Shown piece by piece: positions 27,804 to 36,997 of a stretch of DNA of 64,000 nucleotides. A program made the translations under genes and the position numbers. This DNA comes from Sutcliffiella horikoshii (lineage in GTDB: Bacteria; Bacillota; Bacilli; Bacillales; Bacillaceae_I): the NCBI RefSeq assembly GCF_020524325.1, contig NZ_JAIVKY010000002.1, forward strand, positions 310,001 to 374,000, in the 5' to 3' direction. The notes beneath the pieces are model-generated. The model saw only the letters and a list, made by a program, of their open reading frames with translations, made no database searches and had not been told where the DNA came from. Every line of letters begins with the position of its first letter. Position 1 is the first letter of the stretch.

Positions 27804-27862
27804 TAAAGGGGTCAAAGCCCCTCTTTCGTTATTTAAAGTGGTAAAGAGGGGTCTGACCCTCT
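27804..27862 (-). promoter_or_regulatory. Second hairpin in the hisS leader (REP-like GGGGTC/GACCC palindrome)
   Basis: Between the T-box terminator and the hisS ribosome site: CCCCTCTTT pairs with AAAGAGGGG, and the flanking AGGGGTC with GACCCTCT. The element TCTGACCC recalls the REP-like palindromes near the IS element. No U-tract follows. Confidence 0.6.
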
Positions 27863-27901
27863 CTACGTTAATTCGTTACATCAATAAAGCAATTTACATA
27901 T

Positions 27902-28293
27902 AAAAAACTCCCGTCCCTTGTTTATTATCTAAACAAGGGACGGGAGTTGTATGTCCCGTGGTGCCACCCTAATTGAAGTAGTTTGAAGGCTTAGCATGTA
28001 AGTATGATGCTATTTCCTTCGGTTACTTCCACTCAAGCAGTTAACGCCTGCAACGTCCATCTCCTAGTAGAGCGTTTTTCACGACCTGCTGCGTAATGAC
28101 TATTAAGGCAGATTTGTGAGATTAAGCTTTTTCAGAGCGGATCCTACGGAGTGTTCATTCATTGAGTCATCAAGGGGAAATGCTTTCAGCCCAGGGCATT
28201 TCTTCTCTTTCCATGTGGTTCTCAACTACTGTTCTCCATCATCGGTATCTTGTATTTTAGTCCATTAACGCGACTAGTTGTTATGTAAGATAC
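27902..28293 (-). promoter_or_regulatory. T-box leader of hisS-aspS
   Basis: The minus strand carries the T-box sequence AGGGTGGCACCACGGGA (27970-27954), followed by an 18-bp terminator stem (ACTCCCGTCCCTTG... paired with its complement, 27947-27907) and a T-run. Upstream is an AGTA/GA-rich stem I of the usual form. GAACAC at 28156-28151 is the likely specifier region; CAC (His) fits the first gene. Uncharged tRNA should stabilise the antiterminator and allow transcription of both synthetase genes. Confidence 0.92.
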
Positions 28294-28300
28294 TTGCTAG

Positions 28301-28328
28301 TATATATACTTTCAAATCTAATTGTCAA
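28301..28328 (-). promoter_or_regulatory. Sigma-A promoter of the T-box leader
   Basis: Perfect -35 TTGACA at 28323-28328 with TATATA 16 bases, or TATACT 18 bases, downstream on the minus strand. Confidence 0.78.
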
Positions 28329-28332
28329 GGCT

Positions 28333-28509
28333 TTATTGAATTCGATTCAATTGTTTTTTTAACGATTTCACATCACGCATCGTAATTCCGAACTCAGATG
28401 CCAGTTCCACGTAGGTGGAATCCTTCTCTTTTTCAATGAAATCATGAAAACTTACCCCAAAAACATCTCTACTTCCGTATGCACGATTATGTTTATCACT
28501 AAATTTCAT
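28333..28509 (-). CDS. Small helix-turn-helix-like protein (YrzK-like), 58 aa
   Basis: Small gene of 58 residues beginning MKFSDKHNRAYGSRDVFGVS; the second half (TYVELASEFGITMRDVKSLK) has the spacing of a helix-turn-helix. An AAGGAG site lies 9 bases before the ATG. In B. subtilis a small gene, yrzK, lies upstream of hisS, so this is the likely counterpart. Whether it binds DNA is not known. The T-box promoter overlaps the end of this gene. Confidence 0.75.
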   Translation of the reverse strand: MKFSDKHNRAYGSRDVFGVSFHDFIEKEKDSTYVELASEFGITMRDVKSLKKQLNRIQ

Positions 28510-28642
28510 CTTTTTACGCTCCTTTTTTGTTACACTAGTATCTATCCTGTCCCTTTTTTGCCTGTTTCTTTCAAAAATAGCAGGATTTTTTTCACTTTTA
28601 TAGAAAAAGAAAGTTTGAACAAAAAAATGAGGAGGACAAAAT

Positions 28643-30418
28643 TTGGGTCACAAAGTACATAGTTTTCTTATTGCCCTTTTATTATTTTCTACTATCTTTT
28701 CTTTTTTGGACCCTTCCACTGTGCAGGCGAATAGAACGGTCGTAGTGGCAACAGATGTATTGAACGTAAGGGAGACTCCAGATGCAAATGGCGTCATCAT
28801 TTCTAAAGTACAACGAGGCGAATCCTATCCTGTTGTGGACAGTCAAGGAGAATGGCTAAAGATACAAGTCACTTCTTCTAAGGCGGGATGGGTGGCATCT
28901 TTCCTTGTTACAGAAAGCAGCGATGGTGCTCGTTCCACAGCATCAAGATCAAGCGATGGTGCCAATGTACAAATTCTGACCGATGACCTTCGTGTCCGTT
29001 CAGGTCCAGGCACAAATTTTTCTGTGGTCGGCTTTCTTCATGCAAGCGCGCCATCAGTGCAATACTTGGAAGAAAATGAAAACTGGGTAAAGGTTCATTC
29101 TGACGGAGTAGAAGGTTGGGTCTCAAAAGAGTTTGTGACGATTCTGGCTAAAAAGAAGAAGAAATCACAGCCTGAACCTACCGAGTCAACGGAAGAATCA
29201 GAAGGACAAAGTGCCACTATCACTACTGACGGGTTGAACATCAGGAGTGAACCTTCGACACAAAGCGAAGTGCTAGGTACATTAACAAGTGGTCAAGAGG
29301 TAGAGCTACTTGCCATTCGGGGAGATTGGTTGAATATCTCTTATGACGGAACAGTCGGCTGGATACATAGTGATTACGCGAATATTAATGAACCCCCTTC
29401 TGGCACGCAAGCCTCAATCTCACCTAAAGCAGAAGCAACCATTAAAGTGGCCGGGCTAAATGTAAGAAGTGAACCGACTCTTAACGGGAAAGTATTGGAC
29501 CAACTACCACAGGGGACAACTGTCAGCATTATCAGTGAGAAAAATAACTGGTGTGAAATAGAGTATGACAATGGAAAAACAGGTTGGATCGCTGGATGGT
29601 TTTTAGAAAAGAGCGGTGTTTCATCTCCCACTCCATCTCAAAGCAGTGATGGAACAATTGTAATCGTTGATGATGCCACAAATATCAGAAGTGCACCTTC
29701 CACCGATTCCAAAGTGATATTGCGTGCAGATGAAGGAGAAGAATTCTCCATTGTAACTGTGGAAGACAATTGGTATAAAATCAAGTTGCAAGACGGATCA
29801 GAAGGCTATGTTGCCGGTTGGATCGTGGCAACGAAAGGAAACGCCACCAGCATAAAAAGGGCTGGTGCGGAACAATATTTATCCAATAGGGTTATAGTAA
29901 TTGACCCTGGTCACGGCGGCAGGGATGTTGGAGCAATCGGAGCACAAGGAACCTTTGAAAAGGACCTGACACTTAGGACTGCGCTTCTATTGCAAGACAA
30001 ATTGAAAGCTGCAGGTGCTACAGTCTACATGACTAGAATGTCCGATACATCAGTACCTTTGCAATCTAGACCGCAAATGGCAAACTATCATGGCGCAGAT
30101 ATTTTTCTAAGCATTCATTATGATAGTATTGATGATACGAGCGTAACAGGGACCACTACTTACTATTACGGCCCTTCTGACCAAGACTTGGCTGATAGTG
30201 TACATTCCTCTCTTGTACAATTTACAAATTTACGAGACAGAGAAGTACGCCAAGAAAACTATCTTGTTTTGAGAGAAAGCATGCAACCTTCCCTGCTTTT
30301 AGAACTTGGGTATATCAGTAACCGTGGAGAGGAAATAACCGTCCTTTCGGGTGATTTTCAAGAACGGGCATCCACTGCTATTTATCAGGGGTTGGCACAG
30401 TATTTTAGAGGGAATTAA
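28643..30418 (+). CDS. Secreted N-acetylmuramoyl-L-alanine amidase with five SH3b domains (YrvJ-like)
   Basis: 591-residue cell-wall hydrolase. A signal peptide (SFLIALLLFSTIFSFL, cut after VQA) is followed by five bacterial SH3 domains at about 30-92, 102-166, 190-250, 262-325 and 340-400, each carrying LNVRxxPxxNxxV-like motifs. The C-terminal amidase_3 domain (about 415-587) has the zinc and catalytic elements DPGHGGRDVGA, SIHYDS and LLELGYISN. The start is TTG behind GAGGAGG. It cuts the bond between muramic acid and the stem peptide. B. subtilis YrvJ has the same layout and location. Confidence 0.92.
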   Translation: MGHKVHSFLIALLLFSTIFSFLDPSTVQANRTVVVATDVLNVRETPDANGVIISKVQRGESYPVVDSQGEWLKIQVTSSKAGWVASFLVTESSDGARSTASRSSDGANVQILTDDLRVRSGPGTNFSVVGFLHASAPSVQYLEENENWVKVHSDGVEGWVSKEFVTILAKKKKKSQPEPTESTEESEGQSATITTDGLNIRSEPSTQSEVLGTLTSGQEVELLAIRGDWLNISYDGTVGWIHSDYANINEPPSGTQASISPKAEATIKVAGLNVRSEPTLNGKVLDQLPQGTTVSIISEKNNWCEIEYDNGKTGWIAGWFLEKSGVSSPTPSQSSDGTIVIVDDATNIRSAPSTDSKVILRADEGEEFSIVTVEDNWYKIKLQDGSEGYVAGWIVATKGNATSIKRAGAEQYLSNRVIVIDPGHGGRDVGAIGAQGTFEKDLTLRTALLLQDKLKAAGATVYMTRMSDTSVPLQSRPQMANYHGADIFLSIHYDSIDDTSVTGTTTYYYGPSDQDLADSVHSSLVQFTNLRDREVRQENYLVLRESMQPSLLLELGYISNRGEEITVLSGDFQERASTAIYQGLAQYFRGN

Positions 30419-30437
30419 CTGGCTGAAAAGAATGAAG

Positions 30438-30470
30438 GAGGACCTGTGAAGTTTAAGGTCCTCTTATTTG
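30438..30470 (+). terminator. Terminator of the amidase gene
   Basis: Stem GAGGACCT / AGGTCCTC with a 10-base loop, then TTATTTGTGTTT. Confidence 0.75.
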
Positions 30471-30472
30471 TG

Positions 30473-30570
30473 TTTGTGACAGAATATTTTTGGTTATTGT
30501 GACTTTTTAGCGTCTATTGTGACTTTTTCGGAGGTTATTGTGACTTTTCCACCAGTTATTGTGACAATGG
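30473..30570. repeat. Tandem array D, 20-22 bp period, ATTGTGAC core, five units
   Basis: Core TTATTGTGACTTTT recurs with ATTGTGAC starting at 30496, 30516, 30537 and 30558, plus a degenerate first copy about 22 bases earlier. The rest of each unit varies. No gene is present. Confidence 0.85.
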
Positions 30571-30598
30571 TACAATTTGATCAACTTCCTCACAAAAA

Positions 30599-30647
30599 AA
30601 GCCAGCCGCACACCTCCAATTAAAGGCATACAACCAGCTTCAAAAAT
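30599..30647 (-). terminator. Terminator of dtd
   Basis: Fifteen-pair stem AGCTGGTTGTATGCC / GGTGTGCGGCTGGCT rich in G-U pairs, followed on the minus strand by seven Ts. Confidence 0.78.
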
Positions 30648-31087
30648 CATTTACTTTCCACAATCAACGTAACAGGTCCATCATTGACAAAATCCACGTC
30701 CATCATGGCACCAAACCTGCCTGTCTCCACGACAATACCTTTGCCGCGTAACTCTTCGTTAAACGCTTTATAGATGGTTTCTGCATGGTCAGGCTTTGCA
30801 GCGTCCATAAAATTAGGACGGCGGCCCTTTCGGCAGTCGCCATATAAAGTGAATTGAGAGACAGACAGAATCTGACCTTTCACATCAAGTAAGGAAAGGT
30901 TCATTTTATCCTGCTCATCTTCAAAAATACGGAGGTTTGCGACTTTTTCAGCAACATACGCGGCATCCTCCATCGTATCCTCATGCGTGACGCCTACGAG
31001 TAACATCAATCCACGATCGATTTTTCCCACTACATCGCCGTCCACACGCACTTCCGCTCTCTTCGCTCTTTGTAATACAACTCTCAT
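30647..31087 (-). CDS. dtd: D-aminoacyl-tRNA deacylase
   Basis: 146-residue homodimeric deacylase that frees tRNA from D-amino acids and misattached glycine. Its two signature motifs are [12 protein letters not shown] and, near the C-terminus, [13 protein letters not shown] (the Gly-cisPro-type segment is in NDGPVT). The ATG follows GTGAGG. It lies 16 bases after relA, so they are co-transcribed, as in many Firmicutes. Confidence 0.94.
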   Translation of the reverse strand: MRVVLQRAKRAEVRVDGDVVGKIDRGLMLLVGVTHEDTMEDAAYVAEKVANLRIFEDEQDKMNLSLLDVKGQILSVSQFTLYGDCRKGRRPNFMDAAKPDHAETIYKAFNEELRGKGIVVETGRFGAMMDVDFVNDGPVTLIVESK

Positions 31088-31103
31088 GTCAAAAGAACCT
31101 CAC

Positions 31104-33302
31104 TTACTGCATTATTCTTCGAACAGCATAAATATCGGAAATCTGTTTGATTCGCTCCACGACTTTATGCAAATGATTGATATTATGAATTGCAATAGCC
31201 ATATGGATGGTTGCCATTTTGTTACGATCAGAACGGCCGGAAACTGCCGTAATATCGGTCTTTGTTTCGTTAACCGCCTGCAACACTTCATTTAACAAGC
31301 CTCGGCGATCGTAGCCTGTTATTTCTATTTCCACATTGTACTCGCGGTTGTCTTTAACATCGCTTTCCCAGTCAACATCAATAAGACGGTCGGTGGTGCC
31401 TTCCGCTTCAACGTTTGCACAATCTGCACGGTGAACGGACACACCACGGCCCCTTGTAATAAAACCTACAATCTCATCCCCAGGAACAGGATTACAGCAC
31501 TTAGAAAGGCGTACAAGCAAGCTGTCAATCCCTTGAACGACGACACCTGCGTCTTTGCGTTTTTTGACAGGAGCAGTTTTCTTTTTCTCGGCATTTTCGG
31601 TTATATCCGTGATTTGTTGTTCTTTATCACGCTGACGACGCTGCTTTTCAGTCAGACGGTTTGCCACCTGAAGAGCAGTGATTCCGTTATAGCCGACTGC
31701 GGCAAACATATCATCCGGTGTCATAAAGTTGAATTTTTCCGAAACGCGGTTAATGTTTTCGGCATTGAGAATTTCCTTGAGGTCAAAGTCCATACCCTTG
31801 ATTTCTTTTTCAACAAGGTCACGGCCTTTTTCCACATTTTCCTCACGACGCTGCTTCTTGAAGAACTGTCGGATTCTATTCTTAGCCTGGGAGGTCTGAG
31901 CAAGCTTCAACCAGTCTTGACTTGGTCCGTAGGAATGCTTGGACGTCAGGATCTCAATAATGTCACCTGTTTTTAATTTATAATCCAATGTGACCATTTT
32001 GCCGTTTACTTTAGCACCGATTGTTTTATTTCCGATTTCCGAGTGAATACGATAAGAAAAATCAATCGGCACAGATCCGCTAGGAAGCTCAATGACATCT
32101 CCTTTTGGTGTAAAAACGAACACCATATCAGAGAACAGGTCAATTTTTAACGACTCCATGAATTCTTCAGCGTTTGTCGCATCATTTTGCCACTCGAGAA
32201 TTTCGCGGAACCATGTTAATTTTTCTTCAAAAGAGGCACGGTCATCTGCTTCTTTGTCTTCTTTATACGCCCAGTGTGCAGCAATCCCGTACTCTGCAAT
32301 CTGATGCATGTCACTTGTACGGATCTGCACTTCCAAAGGATCTCCTTTAGGTCCGATCACAGTTGTATGCAGGGACTGGTACATATTAGGTTTTGGCATG
32401 GCAATATAATCTTTAAAGCGGCCAGGCATCGGTTTCCAGCATGTATGAATGATTCCAAGAACGGCATAACAATCTTTAATGCTGTTTACAATGATGCGGA
32501 CAGCTAATAAATCGTAAATCTCGCTAAACTGCTTGTTCTGTTTAGCCATTTTACGATAGATACTATAAATATGCTTAGGACGACCGGAAAGCTCTGCAGT
32601 GATTTCCACCTCTTCCAGACGGTCATTTACTTCATTCATAACCTCAGAAATATACTCTTCACGCTCGGCACGCTTTCGTTTCATGAGGTTAACAATGCGG
32701 TAGTACTGCTGTGGATTTAGATAACGTAATGCAGTATCCTCAAGCTCCCACTTAATTTTACTAATCCCCAAGCGATGAGCAAGCGGCGCAAAAATTTCCA
32801 GGGTTTCGTTTGATATTCGACGTTGTTTTTCTTGCGGAAGATGCTTCAAAGTCCTCATATTATGCAGACGGTCTGCCAGCTTAATTAAAATAACGCGGAT
32901 ATCCTGAGCCATCGCCACAAACATTTTTCGATGGTTTTCAGCTTGTTGTTCTTCTTGGGACTTATACTTAATTTTCCCAAGCTTGGTCACACCGTCCACA
33001 AGCATCGCCACTTCGGCATTAAAGGCTTCCTTGATCTCTTCCAAGGAAACGGACGTATCTTCCACCACATCATGAAGAAACCCAGCCGCAATGGTGGATG
33101 GATCTAGATCAAGGTCCACAAGGATTCCTGCGACCTGTATGGGATGTATGATATAAGGCTCACCGGATTTTCGATACTGTTCTGCATGAGCGTTTTTCGC
33201 AAACTCATACGCTCTTTCCAAAAAGGCAATGTCCTCACCCTTTAGATAGCGCCTCGCATTATCTATCACCTGGTCTGCAGTTAATACTTGCTCATTTGCC
33301 AT
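31104..33302 (-). CDS. relA: Bifunctional (p)ppGpp synthetase/hydrolase RelA
   Basis: About 732 residues, the long RSH type. The HD hydrolase domain includes AAGFLHDVVEDTSVS, the synthetase domain KPNMYQSLHTTVIG, then TGS (PIDFSYRIHSEIGN), the conserved-cysteine zinc-finger region (LVRLSKCCNPVPGDEIVGF) and a C-terminal ACT domain. Both catalytic domains look intact, so it can both make and degrade the alarmone during amino-acid starvation. GGTGAG is spaced 7 bases from MANEQVLTAD, which is the start chosen over an ATG four codons upstream. dtd follows in the same operon. Confidence 0.96.
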   Translation of the reverse strand: MANEQVLTADQVIDNARRYLKGEDIAFLERAYEFAKNAHAEQYRKSGEPYIIHPIQVAGILVDLDLDPSTIAAGFLHDVVEDTSVSLEEIKEAFNAEVAMLVDGVTKLGKIKYKSQEEQQAENHRKMFVAMAQDIRVILIKLADRLHNMRTLKHLPQEKQRRISNETLEIFAPLAHRLGISKIKWELEDTALRYLNPQQYYRIVNLMKRKRAEREEYISEVMNEVNDRLEEVEITAELSGRPKHIYSIYRKMAKQNKQFSEIYDLLAVRIIVNSIKDCYAVLGIIHTCWKPMPGRFKDYIAMPKPNMYQSLHTTVIGPKGDPLEVQIRTSDMHQIAEYGIAAHWAYKEDKEADDRASFEEKLTWFREILEWQNDATNAEEFMESLKIDLFSDMVFVFTPKGDVIELPSGSVPIDFSYRIHSEIGNKTIGAKVNGKMVTLDYKLKTGDIIEILTSKHSYGPSQDWLKLAQTSQAKNRIRQFFKKQRREENVEKGRDLVEKEIKGMDFDLKEILNAENINRVSEKFNFMTPDDMFAAVGYNGITALQVANRLTEKQRRQRDKEQQITDITENAEKKKTAPVKKRKDAGVVVQGIDSLLVRLSKCCNPVPGDEIVGFITRGRGVSVHRADCANVEAEGTTDRLIDVDWESDVKDNREYNVEIEITGYDRRGLLNEVLQAVNETKTDITAVSGRSDRNKMATIHMAIAIHNINHLHKVVERIKQISDIYAVRRIMQ

Positions 33303-33640
33303 ATTTCTACTCACCTTTTTGACTTTCTTTTTTTATTTTACTAGACATATCCTATTAAAAAAGCGCAATCGCCTATTATATTCTACTGAATTTCTTACCA
33401 TTATGGACAGAAATCTTTCGTTCTTTACTTGAATAGAACAAAAAAGTATATTGTTTTTATTATCGTGAAATTTTATGTAGATGTAAAGAGATTATGAGGG
33501 AAAAATAAAGATTTGTCGACAGATTTTTCAGGAATTGGTGTAAAAAATATACTTTTCTAATAAAAGCGGTCTTTTTACCTATCATTTCATTTTATTTATA
33601 CTAACAGAAAATAGTACTAGGCCGTTACCATTAGATATGA
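33303..33640. other. Gene-free stretch between relA and apt
   Basis: AT-rich region that must hold the relA promoter, since apt is closed by its own terminator. A minus-strand TATAAT at 33375-33380 is a possible -10 without a good -35. No ORF, repeat or clear RNA structure is seen. Confidence 0.4.
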
Positions 33641-33678
33641 AAAAAACTAGAGCAATCCGATTGCCCTAGTTCTTTTTA
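33641..33678 (-). terminator. Terminator of apt
   Basis: Minus-strand stem AACTAGGGCAA / TTGCTCTAGTT followed by seven Ts. Confidence 0.88.
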
Positions 33679-33682
33679 AAAA

Positions 33683-34195
33683 TTAATATTTCATTAATGT
33701 AAGAATATCGAAACCGTCTAATTTGCTGCGTCCATCCAAGTAGGATAGCTCGATAAGGAATGCAATACCTGCAACAACTCCGCCAAGCTCTTCAACAAGC
33801 TTGATTGTCGCTTCGATTGTACCACCTGTTGCAAGTAAATCATCTGTAATTAATACGCGTTGACCAGGCTTGATTGCATCTCTATGAATAGTCAGTACAT
33901 CTTTACCGTACTCTAAACCGTATTCAACACGAGCTACTTCACGTGGAAGTTTTCCTTCTTTACGAACTGGCGCAAAGCCAACTCCTAAAGAGTACGCTAC
34001 TGGACAACCAATGATAAATCCACGTGCTTCCGGTCCAACAATTAGATCTACTTCTTTATCGCGAGCATATTCAACGATCTGGTCTGTTGCATAACGGTAT
34101 GCATCACCATTGTCCATCAACGTTGTAATATCCTTGAACTGTATACCAGGTTTTGGCCAATCAGGAACGATTGTTACGAATTTCTTTAAATCCAT
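33683..34195 (-). CDS. apt: Adenine phosphoribosyltransferase
   Basis: 170-residue type I phosphoribosyltransferase that salvages adenine to AMP with PRPP. The PRPP loop [13 protein letters not shown] is at 114-126 and the purine-side hood segment VGPEARGFI near residue 53. The ATG follows AGGAGGAAAATAGAAG. The recJ-apt arrangement is standard in bacilli; apt follows recJ by 14 bases. Confidence 0.96.
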   Translation of the reverse strand: MDLKKFVTIVPDWPKPGIQFKDITTLMDNGDAYRYATDQIVEYARDKEVDLIVGPEARGFIIGCPVAYSLGVGFAPVRKEGKLPREVARVEYGLEYGKDVLTIHRDAIKPGQRVLITDDLLATGGTIEATIKLVEELGGVVAGIAFLIELSYLDGRSKLDGFDILTLMKY

Positions 34196-34209
34196 CTTCT
34201 ATTTTCCTC

Positions 34210-36555
34210 CTATGAATGAACAGTGCATTGCTTGGTTAGATGCTGATCAAACCACACTTTTAATTGTTTATATGAAGAATATAAAAACAAGTTTTCAAGC
34301 ATCACTTGCTGTTGCTTTTTACGATAAGTTGGAGACTCCTCAAAGTCCCTTTTTTTCGCTGCATGGTTTAATGCGATAAAACCCTTGTCTATTGTAACAA
34401 ATTCTAAGTCAAAAAACACCTGTGATATGAAATCCACTGTTTCTTTTGACCAGCCGCGGTGTTTGGCAATATCTTCTGCATGTTTTCTAAGGTCAAAAGA
34501 ACCTTTTTTCGCAAGTAATCCATAGAACCATTTGAAATGTTCCCTTGTTGGGATCGTAGAGAAGAAATGATTCTCTTTTTGATAAAAAGAAGCATAAATC
34601 CGCTCAGGCATACTGTTTTGTAATAAGTTTGATAGAAGCGCTTCTTCAGATGGGATATCCAAAATGACAACGTAGTTTCCTGTCAAATCTTCTGTTGTAC
34701 CCTCTGTTACCAAACTTGCATATGGCCGTAAATCATCATTCAGATTTATTTCATCTGGCGTTGATTCGTTAAAATATAGGATGTGGAGTTTATTTTTATC
34801 TATTCCATTTAGTGCTTGATTTAACTGTTTAATGGAACGAATATCAAAAAGCTGCCAATCTGTCACTCTGATATCTTTCAAAAAAAGTTGCGGTTTGCGG
34901 AAATTATTCCATTCATTGATAGAGAGTTCTCCCAAAACGTCAAGAGATGCCCCAGGGGATACGTGATGATACGTTTCTCCAAAGCCAAACCCTACACAAT
35001 CCAGTGAACTGCCATCCTGTTCAATGATCAGTTTCAGATGGTTGCTTTTGTTTCCGATTTGGCGGATTTGCTGCGGCAATACATCCTTGACCAGCACTTT
35101 CGGTTTCGGATTGGCCACTCCGAATGGAGCAAGCATTTCCAACTGCTCAATCGTTGCGAGTGTGACCTCTTCCACTTTACATTCAATGTCGACGTCCGTA
35201 ATAGGAGTGAAATCTTCCTCTGTCAAAATTTCTAACGCCTTTTGATTCATTCTTCGTCTGAGTTCTGCAACATCGTCTATTTTTAACGTCATCCCAGCGG
35301 CCATTGGATGTCCACCGAAATGAGGCAAAATATCCCGGCATTCCGAAAGGTTTTCAAATAGGTCAAAACCTGCAATGGAACGCGCAGACCCTTTTGCAAG
35401 GCCTTTTTCTTCATCTAGGCTTAAAACGATGGTTGGTCGGTAAAAACGGTCCACCAGGCGTGATGCGACAATCCCAATTACTCCCGCATTCCAGTTGTTC
35501 CCTTCCACAATAATGAATCCATTATCTTCTGGGGGATATTTCTCCTCCACCTGTTGAATAGCTTCTTCGGTAATTTGAGTCACAATTTGCTGTCTCTCTC
35601 TGTTGTAACTTTCCATTTCCTCTGCAAGCATTTTCGCTTCTTCCGGATCATTTGTCATAAGTAGATGAACCGCGGGGTCTGCATTATCCAGTCGACCTAC
35701 CGCATTGATTCTCGGTCCGATCGAAAACCCTACCGTCTCTTCTGTTACCGTGTGCAATTCAACCCCGCATTTTTGAAGAAGCGCCTTCAGTCCGACTCTT
35801 GTGGTCTGTTGCATCTTTTTAATTCCTTTAGACGCAAGCAATCGGTTCTCCCCGATTAATGGGACCAAATCGGCAATGGTTCCGATGGCTGCCACATCTA
35901 ACAGATGCTCTGGGTTTTTCCCTAGGAGTGCATGTGCGACCTTGTATGCAACACCAACACCAGCCAGGTCATCAAATGGATAAGAGCATGTTTCTTTTTT
36001 AGGATGAATGATCGCATAAGCATCAGGTAATTCCGGTCCTGGTTCATGGTGGTCGGTGATGATAAGATCCAATCCTAGTTCTTTCGCAACTTTAGCCTCA
36101 TAAAGAGCGGAGATTCCTGTGTCGACTGTAATAACGACAGAATATCCGTTTTCTTTTGCTTGCTTGAAGGCATTTTCATTTGGGCCATAGCCTTCTGTAA
36201 AGCGGTTTGGAATATAGAAATCAACCAGTGCGCCGATTTCACGTAACGCAGTCACCATAACGGTGGTACTGCTGACTCCATCTGCATCATAGTCTCCAAA
36301 CACAAGGATCTTCTCTTCGTTATTAATTGCTTGATTGACTCTCTCCACAAGCTTGTCCATATCCTCCATTAAAAAAGGATCATGAAATTCTTGATCATTT
36401 GTATATAAAAATTCTCGTGCTGTATCTATCGTGTCAAACCCTCTGTTTACCAAAAGGGAAGCAATAAGAGGGGCTATATTCAATGACTCTGCCAGTTGAT
36501 CAACTAGCTCTCTACTCGATTCACTTACATTCCATCTAGATTTAGAAGCTAACAA
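34210..36555 (-). CDS. recJ: Single-stranded-DNA exonuclease RecJ
   Basis: 781-residue 5'-3' exonuclease of the DHH superfamily used in recombination and mismatch repair. Motifs: FGDYDADGVSSTTV, VITVDTGISAL, ITDHHEPGPELP (the DHH), and DHHA1 further on (VVDRFYRP; GGHPMAAGMTL). The long C-terminal region is the Bacillus-type extension. The start is TTG (LLASKSRWN) behind AGGGAGGAATTAGT. It is read with apt. Confidence 0.95.
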   Translation of the reverse strand: MLASKSRWNVSESSRELVDQLAESLNIAPLIASLLVNRGFDTIDTAREFLYTNDQEFHDPFLMEDMDKLVERVNQAINNEEKILVFGDYDADGVSSTTVMVTALREIGALVDFYIPNRFTEGYGPNENAFKQAKENGYSVVITVDTGISALYEAKVAKELGLDLIITDHHEPGPELPDAYAIIHPKKETCSYPFDDLAGVGVAYKVAHALLGKNPEHLLDVAAIGTIADLVPLIGENRLLASKGIKKMQQTTRVGLKALLQKCGVELHTVTEETVGFSIGPRINAVGRLDNADPAVHLLMTNDPEEAKMLAEEMESYNRERQQIVTQITEEAIQQVEEKYPPEDNGFIIVEGNNWNAGVIGIVASRLVDRFYRPTIVLSLDEEKGLAKGSARSIAGFDLFENLSECRDILPHFGGHPMAAGMTLKIDDVAELRRRMNQKALEILTEEDFTPITDVDIECKVEEVTLATIEQLEMLAPFGVANPKPKVLVKDVLPQQIRQIGNKSNHLKLIIEQDGSSLDCVGFGFGETYHHVSPGASLDVLGELSINEWNNFRKPQLFLKDIRVTDWQLFDIRSIKQLNQALNGIDKNKLHILYFNESTPDEINLNDDLRPYASLVTEGTTEDLTGNYVVILDIPSEEALLSNLLQNSMPERIYASFYQKENHFFSTIPTREHFKWFYGLLAKKGSFDLRKHAEDIAKHRGWSKETVDFISQVFFDLEFVTIDKGFIALNHAAKKRDFEESPTYRKKQQQVMLENLFLYSSYKQLKVWFDQHLTKQCTVHS

Positions 36556-36643
36556 ACTAATTCCTCCCTTAGCCTATCTAATTATACAAGAGAGTTGTAT
36601 TAGCTTCAATGGGCGAAAAAAGGAGCTACAGAGGGGTACAAAG

Positions 36644-36708
36644 GGTACCTGACCCCAAAAACCAACAATCCTATGCACCTACTACACACAATACTGGGGT
36701 CTGGTACC
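36644..36708. repeat. REP-like palindrome, left copy
   Basis: GGTACCTGACCCCA and TGGGGTCTGGTACC pair across a 37-base loop. A second copy lies beyond the IS element and shares both ends and the following CGCAC. Confidence 0.85.
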
Positions 36709-36772
36709 GCACCTAAGCTCTTAATCTTTTTTCCTTTCAGCGATGAGAGTTTTGTTGGTGACTTTCAACAAA

Positions 36773-36906
36773 TGTCCAAAGATTTCTCAAATTTGACCGA
36801 AGTTTTCCGAAAGTTGACCGAAGATTCCACCAATTTGTCCAAAGATTTTCAAAAGTTGACCGAACCAAAATTTCAAATGACCGAACCCCCTATTATAATT
36901 GTCCAA
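36773..36906. repeat. Tandem array E, 21-bp period, left of the IS
   Basis: Cores TTGACCGAA or TGTCCAAAG start at 36773, 36794, 36815, 36836, 36857, 36878 and 36900, so the spacing is 21 bases in five of six steps and 22 in the last. The IS interrupts the array; degenerate units continue to its right. Confidence 0.92.
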
Positions 36907-36997
36907 AGACCGCGTCTGATATGGTGTTCTAAAAGTAGACAGTTTTAGAAAAGCGGACTTTATGGCAATAACTTGTCATAGAAGGAGCTGATCTAGG

